From Halosolutus amylolyticus (GTDB lineage: Archaea > Halobacteriota > Halobacteria > Halobacteriales > Natrialbaceae), in NCBI RefSeq assembly GCF_023566055.1, contig NZ_JALIQP010000004.1:186001-250000 (forward strand): a stretch of DNA of 64,000 bases, in the 5' to 3' direction. The position numbers and the translations under genes are program-made. How positions within the stretch are numbered: position 1 is the stretch's first letter; the number at the start of each line of letters is the position of its first letter. Shown here one piece after another: positions 1 to 8,120 of this stretch. The notes under the pieces were generated by a model, which was not told the DNA's origin, ran no database searches, and saw only the letters and a list, made by a program, of their open reading frames with translations.

Positions 1-501
1 GTCCCGCCGGTCCCGGAGGTCGACGACGGCGGTCGCGAGCACCGTCGATCGATCCTCGAGGTCGTCGGTCCGGTCGAGCAGGTGCTCGAGCACGTCTTCG
101 AAGTTGTCGAAGCCGCCGGTGACGGTCTCCTCGAGCGTCCCCAGGTCGGCCTCGAGGTCGGCCACCGCCTCCGCAGTCGCGTATTCGTCGTGATCGTGGG
201 CCGCCGGCGCTTTCGCGTCGGTTTCTCGCTTGACCTGGACGACTCGCGATCGGACGTCCTCGAGCAGTTCGACGAACTCCTCGCGCTGGGCGTCGAGTTG
301 GCCCTGGAGGTCGTCGACGTCGTCCCGATCGACCGGGTCGACCTCGTCGTCGGTGGCGATCGCGTGTGCTGCCGTCACGAGGCGTCGACAGACGTCGTCG
401 CGCGTCTCGTCGCGTCGATCGGCCGTGTCGGCCACCCAGTCGTCGACCTCATCCGGCAACGCGAACGAGACTCCGCCATCGTCGTGATCCTCGCTCGCCA
501 T
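1..501 (-). CDS. Coiled-coil protein, partial (C-terminus beyond window)
   Basis: The reading frame starts at the ATG complementary to 499-501 and runs open to base 1, so at least 167 codons are present and the C-terminus is missing. The first 45 residues look like a CopG/ribbon-type or short helical domain (VSFALPDEVDDWV). The rest is an acidic, heptad-rich stretch that should form a long coiled coil. No signal peptide or membrane segment is visible. It is followed upstream, on the same strand, by the RecA-like ATPase at 613-1449, about 110 bases away. I do not recognise a named function; a DNA-binding or structural role is only a guess from the N-terminal pattern. Confidence 0.75.
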   Translation of the reverse strand, partial: MASEDHDDGGVSFALPDEVDDWVADTADRRDETRDDVCRRLVTAAHAIATDDEVDPVDRDDVDDLQGQLDAQREEFVELLEDVRSRVVQVKRETDAKAPAAHDHDEYATAEAVADLEADLGTLEETVTGGFDNFEDVLEHLLDRTDDLEDRSTVLATAVVDLRDRRD

Positions 502-612
502 CTACGCACAGTTCGGACGACGCTCTCTTAAGGATTATTGCAGATCACGTCGGTCGACACGTGCCGGTCAGGCCAGCCACGGATCCCCGATCGGTCGCGG
601 TCCGGCCACCGG

Positions 613-1449
613 CTACCTGATCTTCCGGACGTTGCTGATGTCGAACCCGCCGTCGTGGATCTCGGTCTCGAACCGGACGATGTCCTCGTCCTCGAGCCGC
701 GAGAGCACGCCACGGAACTGTTCGACGACGAGCGTCCGGGCGCGTTCCGAGCCGCCGCTCTCCCACTCGAACAGGAGCGTGCCGTCGGTTGCTTCCTTGA
801 GCCGTCCGAGCTCCGTCGGCCCGAGCAACTCGGAATTGACGAGCAGGAGGATGACGCCGCCCCAGCGATGGGATGCGCGGGCGAGTCCCTTGAGCAAGAC
901 GGTCAGGTCCGACCAGTCGAGCCGATCGTCGGCCGCCGCGATCAGGTCGGTGACGGAGTCGATCACGACGAGGCTGTTCGCCGCGTTCTCGGTGAGGTAC
1001 GTCCCGAGCGCTTCGAGCACGTCGCTCCGATCGTTGCGATCGCCCAGTGCCGTGATGTCGGCCGTCCGCTCGGCGTACCACTCCGTCGGCACCGGCGTCA
1101 GCTGAAAGTACTCGGCCGCCAGTTCGAAGAAGTCGACGGCCGCCAGCCCCGAATCGACGAGTTCGTCGTCCATGACGAACCCCATCTCGTCGTGGACTGC
1201 GTCGCGCTCGTCGGTAAACGAGACGTAGTGGACCTCCTCCGGCAGGGTCGCCCGATCGCCCAGGTCCCCGTAGTAGAGGTCGAACTGCTCCGGATCGCTT
1301 CGCGCGAGGCCGTTCATCGCCGCGCACGTGTAGCAGAATTCGCGGGCGCCGGCACCCGATTCGCCGGCGAGCAACACGACGCTTCCCGCCGGTGCCCCGC
1401 CGCCGATCGTCCGATCGAGTCGCGACACGCCCAGCGGCATCCGCTCCAT
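613..1449 (-). CDS. RecA/KaiC-like ATPase domain protein with degenerate P-loop (HTR-like)
   Basis: This 278-residue protein has the layout of the archaeal RecA-superfamily (KaiC/RadA-like) single-domain ATPases. It has a GGG-containing lead-in at 16-18, a P-loop-like segment at 28-38 (AGESGAGAREF), and a Walker B strand at 159-170 (SLVVIDSVTDLI, Asp164). The P-loop lacks the usual GK(S/T), because Lys is replaced by Ala-Arg. ATP binding is therefore doubtful and the protein may be a pseudo-ATPase. Similar haloarchaeal proteins are annotated HTR-like or RAD55-family. Met4 is an equally possible start. The function is unknown; a signalling or gene-regulation role is plausible from family precedent (GvpD, KaiC) only. 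Confidence 0.8.
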   Translation of the reverse strand: MERMPLGVSRLDRTIGGGAPAGSVVLLAGESGAGAREFCYTCAAMNGLARSDPEQFDLYYGDLGDRATLPEEVHYVSFTDERDAVHDEMGFVMDDELVDSGLAAVDFFELAAEYFQLTPVPTEWYAERTADITALGDRNDRSDVLEALGTYLTENAANSLVVIDSVTDLIAAADDRLDWSDLTVLLKGLARASHRWGGVILLLVNSELLGPTELGRLKEATDGTLLFEWESGGSERARTLVVEQFRGVLSRLEDEDIVRFETEIHDGGFDISNVRKIR

Positions 1450-1611
1450 ACGCCTCGGTTCGTCCAGACCTGCTTACCTGTTGTGGCAGCCGATCGTCTC
1501 ACCAGGCGGACGGATTCTCGAGAAATCTCGCCGAGTCCCCCGAACGCGGCACGCCCTCGTTCCGGAGCCGGCCGAGAGACGCATACTGATCGGGTCGTAT
1601 CCGGTCACCAG

Positions 1612-2847
1612 CTATACTCCGTCACTCGCGGGTCCGTGTCCGGTATCTCTCATGTACTCGTCGAGGGTTTCCGCGAGCGTCGTCGCGAACGCCTCGTCGT
1701 TGACGTCGGTCTCCATCTCGAGGAGTTCGACGTCGTCGTCGAGCGACGACCGCAGCGCATCAAACAATGCTGCGTCAGCTTCTGGGTCGTGGAAGTCCTC
1801 GCCCTCGACGTCGATCGCCGAGACACCGCCGAGCGGGAGCGCGAGCGCCGTCGGTCCCGTCGCGGCGTTGAGTTTCTCGGCGATGATCTCCCCGAGTTCG
1901 GCGTTCTCTTCGGGCGTCGTCCGCATGAGTGTCACCTGCGGGTTGTGGACGTGGAACGTCCGCCCCTCGAACGCCTCGGGCACCGACTCGCGCGGACCGA
2001 AGTTGACCATGTCGAGTGCGCCCGTCGAGACGACCTGCGGGATGCCCTCGTCGCCGGCCGCCTCGAGTCGATCCGGGCCGGCGTTGAGCACGCCGCCGAC
2101 CAGTTCGTCGGCCCATTCGGTCGTCGTGACGTCCAGCACGCCGTCGATGACGCCCTCCTCGACGAGCGACTCCATCGCGCGGCCACCCGTACCGGTCGCG
2201 TGGAAGACGATCGTCTCGTAGCCCTTCTCCTCGAGTCTCTCGCGGGCCGTCTGCACGCAGGGCGTCGTGACGCCGAACATCGTGATGCCGATCGTCGGTC
2301 GGTCCTCGACCTCGACGTCGGGTTCGTTCGCGACCATCCCGACCATCGCGAGGGCGGCGTTGGCGATGACCTGCCGCGAGAGTTGATTCAGCCCCTCGAT
2401 GTCGGCGACCGAGTACAGCATCATGATGTCCTGGGACCCGACGTAGGGCTCCGTATCGCCGGAAGCCATCGTCGAAACCATGAGTTTCGGAACGCCGACC
2501 GGCAACGCCCGCATCGCCGTCGTCGCGATCGAAGTGTTGCCCGACCCGCCGAGACCGAGGACGCCGTCGAGAACTCCCTCGTCGTGTAACCGCTGGGCGA
2601 TTTCGGCTGCCCCGTTGCCCATCGCTTCCATCGCTTCTCCGCGATCGGCCTCTTCCTGCAGTTCCTCGAGCGTCGTCCCTGCCGCCTCGGCGACGTCGCT
2701 CGCGGACGTCTCCGCCTCGAACCCCGGTTCGCCCACGACGCCGGTGTCGACGACGTGGACGTCCACGCCCTGGGCTTCGACGACGTCCCTGGCGAAGCCG
2801 ATCTCCTCGGCTTTCGTGTCCAGCGTGCCGACGATGACGACGCTCAT
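1612..2847 (-). CDS. UPF0261 / Tm-1-like ATP-binding domain protein
   Basis: The protein has 411 residues. It carries the UPF0261 N-terminal signature GTLDTKAEE at 7-15 and a glycine-rich GLGGSGNTSIATTAMRALP segment near residues 98-116. This family is the N-terminal half of tomato Tm-1, which binds ATP and inhibits tobamovirus replication. Its native enzymatic role in prokaryotes is not established. The start codon overlaps the stop of the upstream cupin gene by 4 bases (ATGA), so it is the last gene of a tight three-gene operon. The first gene of that operon encodes the TIM-barrel protein that in Tm-1 is the C-terminal half. The length is normal for the family. Confidence 0.9.
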   Translation of the reverse strand: MSVVIVGTLDTKAEEIGFARDVVEAQGVDVHVVDTGVVGEPGFEAETSASDVAEAAGTTLEELQEEADRGEAMEAMGNGAAEIAQRLHDEGVLDGVLGLGGSGNTSIATTAMRALPVGVPKLMVSTMASGDTEPYVGSQDIMMLYSVADIEGLNQLSRQVIANAALAMVGMVANEPDVEVEDRPTIGITMFGVTTPCVQTARERLEEKGYETIVFHATGTGGRAMESLVEEGVIDGVLDVTTTEWADELVGGVLNAGPDRLEAAGDEGIPQVVSTGALDMVNFGPRESVPEAFEGRTFHVHNPQVTLMRTTPEENAELGEIIAEKLNAATGPTALALPLGGVSAIDVEGEDFHDPEADAALFDALRSSLDDDVELLEMETDVNDEAFATTLAETLDEYMRDTGHGPASDGV

Positions 2848-3284
2848 GGATCGGATTCCCCCTCCCCGACGTGTTCTGCAGTCGGCAACTCCCCTGCCGG
2901 GACGATCTCACACTCCGGAAGGTCGGCCAGCACGTCTTCCGGCCCGGGCGGTGCGTACACGGCCAGGAGGAGCAAGGGTTCCCAGCCGGTGTTGACGGTC
3001 CCGTGTTCGACCCCTTCCGGGACGAACACCATCTCGCCCGCCGTGATCTCGCGCGTCTCGTCCGCGACCTCCTGCTCGCCCGTTCCCCGGAGGACGTAGA
3101 GTATCTCGTCGCTTTCGGGGTGGGTGTGTCGTTCGTGACCCTTGCCCGGTTTGAGTTTCACCACGCCCGCGCTGAAGCGATCGCCGCCGGTGACCGCGGG
3201 CGTGCTCAGCCACTTGAGGACGCCCCAGTCGAACACCTGGCTCTCGACGTCGTCCGGTTCGACGAAGTACGGTATCTCGGTCAT
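2844..3284 (-). CDS. Small cupin protein
   Basis: This is a 146-residue single-domain cupin. The two cupin motifs are visible: a first motif with His-x-His and a glutamate-containing stretch (ERHTHPESDEILYVLRG, about residues 53-69) and a second with PEGVEHGTVN (about 92-101). Together they supply the His and Glu ligands of a metal site. The ATG at 3282-3284 was chosen because it lies 2 bases after the upstream gene's stop and yields a normal cupin N-terminus. A longer in-frame extension would run into that upstream gene. It sits between the TIM-barrel and UPF0261 genes, suggesting an accessory or ligand-binding role in the same pathway. The substrate is not predictable. Confidence 0.9.
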   Translation of the reverse strand: MTEIPYFVEPDDVESQVFDWGVLKWLSTPAVTGGDRFSAGVVKLKPGKGHERHTHPESDEILYVLRGTGEQEVADETREITAGEMVFVPEGVEHGTVNTGWEPLLLLAVYAPPGPEDVLADLPECEIVPAGELPTAEHVGEGESDP

Positions 3285-3286
3285 GG

Positions 3287-4120
3287 TCAGAACTCGATCG
3301 ATTTGAATTCGCGGGCCTGGTTCTCGATCGCCTCTTCGGTCGGAAGACGTTCGAGGCTGGACGCGCCGAAGAAGCCGACGACGCCCTCCGTATTGTTCAG
3401 GACGTACTCGGCGTCGTCGGGCCACGCGATCGGGCCGCCGTGACAGATGACCAGGACGTCCTCGTCGACGTCCGTGGCCGCGTCGTGGTGAGCCTGCACT
3501 CGCTCCGCGGCCGTTTCCAGGTCGAGCGCCGTTTCGGCACCGATGTCCCCCGAGGTCGTCAGCCCCATGTGCGACACGATCACGTCGGCCCCGGCTTCGG
3601 TCATCTCGCGGGCCTGGTCCTCGCTGAAGACGTACGGGCACGTCAGCATGCCCTGTTCGGACGCCTCCCGGATCATGTCGACCTCCTTGTCGTACCCCAT
3701 GCCCGTCTCTTCGATGTTCTGCCGGAACTGGCTGTCCTCGTCGATGAGGCCCACCGTCGGGAAGTTCTGGACGCCCGAGAACCCGCGTCGTTTGAGGTCC
3801 TCGATGAAGACGTCCATCTGCCGGAACGGATCGGTTCCGTTGACGCCCGCGAGAACGGGCGTGTCCTCCACCACCGGCAACACCTGCCGGCCCATGTCGA
3901 GAACGATCTCGTTTGCGTCGCCGTACGGAAGCAGGCCGGCCAGCGAGCCCCGGCCGTTCATTCGGTACCGTCCCGAATTGTAGATGATCAGCAGGTCGAC
4001 GCCGCCGCGCTCGGCGAACTTCGCCGACATCCCCGTCCCCGCGCCGGCGCCGACGATCGGCTCCCCGCTCGATACGGTCTCGCGTAGCCGCGTCAGCGAT
4101 TCCTCGTGTGTGAATGTCAT
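3287..4120 (-). CDS. TIM-barrel phosphoenolpyruvate hydrolase-like protein (Tm-1 C-terminal half)
   Basis: The 277-residue protein belongs to the TIM-barrel signal transduction / PEP hydrolase-like family. It shows GAGAGTGMSAKFAERGGVD near the N-terminus, a GVNGTDPFRQM segment, FPTVGLIDE, and CHGGPI near the end. In plants and fungi the same fold is fused behind a UPF0261 domain; here the UPF0261 partner is a separate gene at 1612-2847. The start at 4120 is preferred over an ATG at 4156. A TATA-like box at 4163-4170 predicts transcription starting near 4138, downstream of the longer start. It is the first gene of a three-gene operon. Its real substrate is unproven. Confidence 0.9.
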   Translation of the reverse strand: MTFTHEESLTRLRETVSSGEPIVGAGAGTGMSAKFAERGGVDLLIIYNSGRYRMNGRGSLAGLLPYGDANEIVLDMGRQVLPVVEDTPVLAGVNGTDPFRQMDVFIEDLKRRGFSGVQNFPTVGLIDEDSQFRQNIEETGMGYDKEVDMIREASEQGMLTCPYVFSEDQAREMTEAGADVIVSHMGLTTSGDIGAETALDLETAAERVQAHHDAATDVDEDVLVICHGGPIAWPDDAEYVLNNTEGVVGFFGASSLERLPTEEAIENQAREFKSIEF

Positions 4121-4162
4121 GCGATAACGTATGCCGACCATCTCCTGTCTATTCAACGTTCC

Positions 4163-4170
4163 TATAAATA
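4163..4170 (-). promoter_or_regulatory. TATA-like box for the Tm-1-like operon
   Basis: TATAAATA on the plus strand (TATTTATA on the minus strand) lies about 45 bases before the chosen ATG. Archaeal transcription normally begins about 25-27 bases downstream, giving a leader of roughly 15-20 bases. Confidence 0.6.
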
Positions 4171-4206
4171 TGCTGGTACGTCAGGGCTGACACGGCTGCG
4201 GTGCCG

Positions 4207-4485
4207 TTACCCGCCGGGTCGCCTGAACGTGTAGGTCACGTCGTCGGCGTCGATCGTGAGCGCTCCTGCGTCGTGGTCCACCACGAGTTCAACCGCTCCG
4301 TCCTGCTCGAACTCGTGGAGCGGCATCCCCGTGCTGACGCGTCCGTTTCGCGTCACCTCGACGCGTGCGGATCCGAAGTCGATCCGAATCCGATCGTCTT
4401 CGGCGGTCACGTTCCCGGTCTCGCCGAACCGGCGCAGTTCGTCACGCACCGTTTCCCAGTTGGTGAGTGGGATGCGTGTTGCCAT
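4207..4485 (-). CDS. Haloarchaeal hypothetical protein, 92 residues
   Basis: This small soluble protein alternates short beta-strand-like segments with charged turns (RVEVTRNGRVS, VELVVDHDAGALTI), suggesting a compact beta-sandwich. It has no cysteine cluster, signal or membrane segment. An ATG at 4503 would add six residues. The ATG at 4485 is preferred because MATRIPLTNWETV is a typical cytosolic start. It precedes the Tm-1-like operon on the same strand, but the TATA-like box between them indicates separate transcription. I do not recognise a family. Confidence 0.7.
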   Translation of the reverse strand: MATRIPLTNWETVRDELRRFGETGNVTAEDDRIRIDFGSARVEVTRNGRVSTGMPLHEFEQDGAVELVVDHDAGALTIDADDVTYTFRRPGG

Positions 4486-4893
4486 ATGCTGGTATACGGC
4501 CACCGTGAACTACTAGTGCCGGGGTGATCAGGGTCGTTCTTCCCCGTCGACGAACGGGATCGGATGGACTCTCCGGAATAACTGGCCGACGCCCGTTATC
4601 TCCACGTTCGGACGAATCAACCTCGCAGTAGGTAGTAACACGACTTTTTTACTCGGACTGGATTGCGAAACTCGCGGTCAGTACAGGCCGAGCAGTTACC
4701 GATCTCACCAGTACCTGTCAAAAACCACGTGCTGAATACAGAGGATAAGTTCAGTGCGTCGGCTTCGTTTGTTCCACACCGAATCCGATGAACTAGCCGT
4801 TCAGTAGACCTGCATATTGACTACATCTTCATTCCAGACACCACTGAAGTAACCCAAGCGCCATATTGTGAATAGCGAGCCACCTGCACCAAC
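4486..4893. other. Intergenic stretch without a supported gene
   Basis: About 400 bases, more AT-rich than its surroundings, with a poly-T run near 4642. No reading frame has haloarchaeal codon character. It contains one copy of the intergenic repeat described at 4716-4792. Confidence 0.6.
4716..4792. repeat. Dispersed intergenic repeat, copy A
   Basis: The segment begins TGTCAAAAACCACGTGCTGA and continues through CTTCGTTTGTTCCACACCGAA. It aligns over about 75 bases with 6184-6262, and more weakly with 8343-8385 and 6872-6915. Confidence 0.65.
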
Positions 4894-5253
4894 TTACAAC
4901 TCAACTGGCTCGTTGAGATTCGGATCGATATCGAGAATCGCGGATAGATGAGGCTGTAACTGGTCGAACTGTTCCGTTGGTTCCACGACGTTCCGTTCCG
5001 AATCGTATTCGATGACTCCTGCCGATTCTAACCTCGGAATGTGCGTGTGGGATATCGAGACTCGAATTTCCGTTAGCACCGCTTCAGAAGCGTTGGTAAC
5101 TGGCGTATGATGATTGTAGGTAAGAATCGTTCTCCTGAGGTCATTCACCGTCAATGAACGCTGCTCTTCTGCGAGTACCGCCAGGATGATGCGACGGTGC
5201 TCATCACTACACAGGTCGAGAACCGTGTCGAATGTGATGCGTCTCTCGCTCAT
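4894..5253 (-). CDS. Winged-helix DUF7344-like transcriptional regulator
   Basis: The 119-residue protein looks like the haloarchaeal DUF7344 winged-helix family. It has an N-terminal helix containing LDLCSDEHRRIILAVLAEE, a middle helix-turn region, the hallmark HTHIPRLESAGVIEYD recognition-helix and wing segment near residues 68-85, and a short acidic tail. It should bind DNA in the cytoplasm; no ligand or target can be predicted. A second protein of the same type lies at 6327-6662, with an HTH-10 regulator between them, so this is a small regulator cluster in an AT-rich region. AT-rich, promoter-like sequence (ACTAAATAG, CTTAAAAG) lies 40-60 bases upstream. Confidence 0.85.
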   Translation of the reverse strand: MSERRITFDTVLDLCSDEHRRIILAVLAEEQRSLTVNDLRRTILTYNHHTPVTNASEAVLTEIRVSISHTHIPRLESAGVIEYDSERNVVEPTEQFDQLQPHLSAILDIDPNLNEPVEL

Positions 5254-5320
5254 TGCGTCATCTTCAGAAACCTGCCCGAATTACTCACACTATTTAGTAC
5301 CCAACATACTTTTAAGTACC

Positions 5321-5980
5321 CTACCGAGAGGGAGCCGATACATCGGATAGCGTACTTCCGAGGATGTGCTTGATTCCACGCCGGAGTCTGGATGCGACGG
5401 CCTGCTGTGTGATACCGAGTTCGTCGCCGATTTCTTTCATCGTTGCTTCACGCGGGGATTCGAAGTAGCCGCGCTCGTAGGCGAGCACCAACGCTTCTTG
5501 CTGGGTATCGGTCAGTGCAGCCTCGGTAGCCGTCTCGATTGGCGTGAGCGCGCGCAGTTTCGTGATCATGATCGGGATGCCTACCTCCCGACACCGGGGT
5601 TGGAAATCAGCAATATCACCACGGGTGTCACCACGAATATCGAACGTCCACTGCTTGTTCGTCCCGACGGCTTCGATGAGCGTGACCTGCGTCTCAGTCA
5701 GCGTGGTTAATACGTCGTCGTAATCCATCGCCCACTCGACGCGCAACAGATGCTCGTCTTCGACGGAGTCGACGAACTGGATTTCCTTCACGCCCGGGTG
5801 CTCCGAGAACGCCCCTTCGACATCGTCAACAGCGGTTCCCCGAACCCAGAAGTACGGGATCACCACGTCTCGGGCAGGGATAATCCGCTCCAGTTCGACC
5901 GACACATCCGGCAGTTTCTCGAACACCGTCCCTAGCGGGAATTTCTCGGACGGTACCGTAAAGGAAGCCTCTGTAGCCAT
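5321..5980 (-). CDS. HTH-10 (bacterio-opsin activator type) transcriptional regulator
   Basis: The 219-residue protein has an N-terminal sensor-like domain of the bacterio-opsin activator family (about 1-150) and a C-terminal HTH-10 domain (about 160-215). The HTH carries the usual LTDTQQEALVLAYERGYFE and IGDELGITQQAVASRLRRG pattern. It should be a DNA-binding regulator without its own PAS/GAF domains. The start at 5980 is preferred over 6040. A TATA-like box, TTATATAG near 6024-6031 on the minus strand, sits between the two, so an mRNA from it would not include the longer start. It lies between two DUF7344-like genes on the same strand. Confidence 0.88.
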   Translation of the reverse strand: MATEASFTVPSEKFPLGTVFEKLPDVSVELERIIPARDVVIPYFWVRGTAVDDVEGAFSEHPGVKEIQFVDSVEDEHLLRVEWAMDYDDVLTTLTETQVTLIEAVGTNKQWTFDIRGDTRGDIADFQPRCREVGIPIMITKLRALTPIETATEAALTDTQQEALVLAYERGYFESPREATMKEIGDELGITQQAVASRLRRGIKHILGSTLSDVSAPSR

Positions 5981-6087
5981 CGTCCAAACGGAGGTGCCCT
6001 GAGCGTAAATACCCACCACGAGGCTATATAACCGAGTCACGAACAGATTCGCGTTTCATGTTGGCCACCGACTCGGTATGTATTTGC

Positions 6088-6262
6088 CCTGTACTGAGCG
6101 ATCACCTCTTCACAAATCGATTCTCCACCCGTGCAGCATTCGCGTTGTGTATCTCGCATACCTCACTCGGTCTCTCCAACAGTTGTCAGAAAGCGCGTGC
6201 AAGATACAGAGAATGAGTTCTGCACGACGACTTCGTTTGTTTCACGCCGAAATCGGTGAACC
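6088..6262. repeat. Dispersed intergenic repeat, copy B
   Basis: The copy starts with the 13-base string CCTGTACTGAGCG at 6088-6100, found identically at 6774-6786. Its second half, 6184-6262, aligns with 4716-4792 (TGTCAGAAA, ATACAGAG, CTTCGTTTGTTTCAC). No protein-coding signal is visible. Confidence 0.6.
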
Positions 6263-6326
6263 ATCCGCACACTACACGTGCTTATGTACCGGTAGGTTCG
6301 CGCACAATGGGTTCGAGATACTGTCT

Positions 6327-6662
6327 CTATTCGCTAAATACCTCTAATACATCTTCCAGCCATTGTTGGACTGATTCATGGCCATGATATCGGATGGTGT
6401 TACTTCGATGCTCAAACTCCAGCCACCCTCTTGATTGCAGTTTTGGCAGATGGGTATGTCTGAGCAGGAGTGATAGTTCTTCACGGTCTTTATTTGGAAC
6501 TCGCGCCCCGATGTGAGCGACCAATTCATCGACCGTAGCGGTCTTTCCGCTACTGTGATTTTCGAAATAGTGGATAGTCTCCCGCCGGACACTCTCACCC
6601 AGCGTATCCATAAGCTGGTCTATCATCGGTGCCTTATCTGGATAGCATCCCGCGGAATCCAT
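6327..6662 (-). CDS. Winged-helix DUF7344-like regulator, second copy
   Basis: This 111-residue protein matches the layout of the 4894-5253 product. It has an N-terminal MIDQLMDTLGESVRRETIHYF helix, a hinge, and the HTHLPKLQSRGWLEFEHRSN recognition-helix and wing segment, then an acidic tail. The two share the family pattern but are clearly diverged. The ATG at 6660-6662 fits a leaderless transcript: TTTATTG lies about 28 bases upstream. A start further upstream would place the TATA-like box inside the gene. The ATG at 6626 (MIDQLMD) is the main alternative. It probably binds DNA. Its DNA is less GC-rich than the core genes, which suits an accessory origin. Confidence 0.8.
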   Translation of the reverse strand: MDSAGCYPDKAPMIDQLMDTLGESVRRETIHYFENHSSGKTATVDELVAHIGARVPNKDREELSLLLRHTHLPKLQSRGWLEFEHRSNTIRYHGHESVQQWLEDVLEVFSE

Positions 6663-6773
6663 GTTGCCAGTTACCACACAAGGATCAATAAAGCATATGT
6701 AAATAATCATATGTGAGTCCTCTTCTTCTCGATTCAGGCAGTACAGTTTTGGCCCGCACTGAACACTACTCAT

Positions 6774-6915
6774 CCTGTACTGAGCGTTCGACTCGCCACG
6801 CTGATCGCGCTCACCCGAGTGGCACATTCGCGCCCTGAGTTCAGCATTCACCAAACGAACTATTCGACAGCTGTCAGAATCACCGTGACCGATTCAGAGG
6901 ATGTAGTCAGCAGTA
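6774..6915. repeat. Dispersed intergenic repeat, copy C (weak)
   Basis: It begins with the same CCTGTACTGAGCG string as copy B. It contains CTGTCAGAATC and GATTCAGAGGATG at 6871-6902, resembling the core of copies A and B but much diverged. Confidence 0.45.
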
Positions 6916-7025
6916 GCGAAACAGTCCAGTTCGGAACGGACGCCCGATGCCCCTCGAACGGTTCTCGGCCCCGACGAGCGCTCAAAATCCGGGCTCATGG
7001 TGTCCGGTCGTAAAGCTATCAATCG

Positions 7026-8120
7026 CTACGTCTCGACAGCATTAAGGGAGACAGCCATCCGCTGTCGATGTGGTTCGAACCCGAGTTTCTCGTAGTACGC
7101 CATTGCTCGTTCGTTATCCGCTTCCACGCCGAGTGAGAGTTCGCCACAGCCTTCCTCACGTGCATACTGCATCGCCCGGGAAACGAGATGGTCGGCAAGC
7201 CCCGATCCTCTGTAGGTGGTGCCGACGTACAGGTTTCCGATGAAGAGCCGTTCCGGCGGGTCAAGGAACCGGTCACTCGGTTCGAGTCCGGCATTCAGCC
7301 AACCGGCGAACACGGCGTCAGTCTCGGCGAGGGAGGCTGTCGCGTCTTCACTATCGTCGAGAGCAACCCAACATCGCCTGTCCGGCACGTCGTACTCTTC
7401 GAGGAGTTCCTCGACCAGTGCGTTCCGGTCGATGTCCTGACTGAGGTGGTGCTCACCGACGGCGGCACCGAGATCTCGCCAGAATGGGAACCAACACTCC
7501 TCAACGAACCGGTGCATGACGTCTTCTTCGACCCGGACCCGGCGGAGGTGGACTGACGAGTGAGCACCGGTCATCGGTTCACTGGCACTGACGTCCAGCG
7601 TGACATCTTGCAACGGCACACGCATCCCGAAGCCCTGGACCTCGAAGCCACGCTTCTCGCAGTAGGCCATCGCCCGCTCGTTCTCGGTCGCGACGTCGAG
7701 TGTCAGCTCTGCACACCCGTCCTCTCGCGCCTGCTGTCTCACGCGTGCCATCAGGTCATCGGCGAGACCTGTCCCCCGATAGGATTTCCGCACCCAGATA
7801 TCACTGACGTGGAGCCTGTCAGGCCAGTCGAAATATTGCGGAGACGGCTCAAGCCGTGTCTGCACGAACCCGGCGACCGTCGCGTCGTCTGCCGACAGTG
7901 ACACCGGTGGGTCGTCACCGGCGTCGAGAGCGACCCACAACCGGTTCGATGGTGAATCGAGCAGGTCGAGGTGGAACTCGACTACCTCCTGTCTATCGAG
8001 GTCGTCGATCAGGGAATGCGAGTCCACCGTTTCACTCAACTCCTCGTGATAGGGAATCCAGCACATCTCACTGTAGCGCCGGAGGGCGTCCGCTTCGGTG
8101 CGAACCCGACGAATATGCAT
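7026..8120 (-). CDS. Tandem GNAT-family N-acetyltransferase
   Basis: The 364-residue protein consists of two GNAT domains in tandem, about residues 1-180 and 190-360. Each carries the acetyl-CoA binding motif A region: SYRGTGLADDLMARV in the first half and TYRGSGLADHLVSRA in the second. Each is followed by an ENERAMAYxEKxGFE-type motif B. The halves are similar along their whole length (both also have an RRVRxExD opening and a CWxP(Y/F) segment), so the gene arose by internal duplication. The acceptor substrate is not predictable; both domains keep the P-loop-like arginine-glycine motif, so both may be active. The gene stands alone on the minus strand. Confidence 0.9.
   Translation of the reverse strand: MHIRRVRTEADALRRYSEMCWIPYHEELSETVDSHSLIDDLDRQEVVEFHLDLLDSPSNRLWVALDAGDDPPVSLSADDATVAGFVQTRLEPSPQYFDWPDRLHVSDIWVRKSYRGTGLADDLMARVRQQAREDGCAELTLDVATENERAMAYCEKRGFEVQGFGMRVPLQDVTLDVSASEPMTGAHSSVHLRRVRVEEDVMHRFVEECWFPFWRDLGAAVGEHHLSQDIDRNALVEELLEEYDVPDRRCWVALDDSEDATASLAETDAVFAGWLNAGLEPSDRFLDPPERLFIGNLYVGTTYRGSGLADHLVSRAMQYAREEGCGELSLGVEADNERAMAYYEKLGFEPHRQRMAVSLNAVET

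Noticed and set aside
538-2589. Very long plus-strand frame of about 680 codons opposite the ATPase and UPF0261 genes
   Set aside because: It is the antisense shadow of GC-rich minus-strand genes; its composition (Arg/Val/Asp-rich with no known motif) is typical of such shadows.
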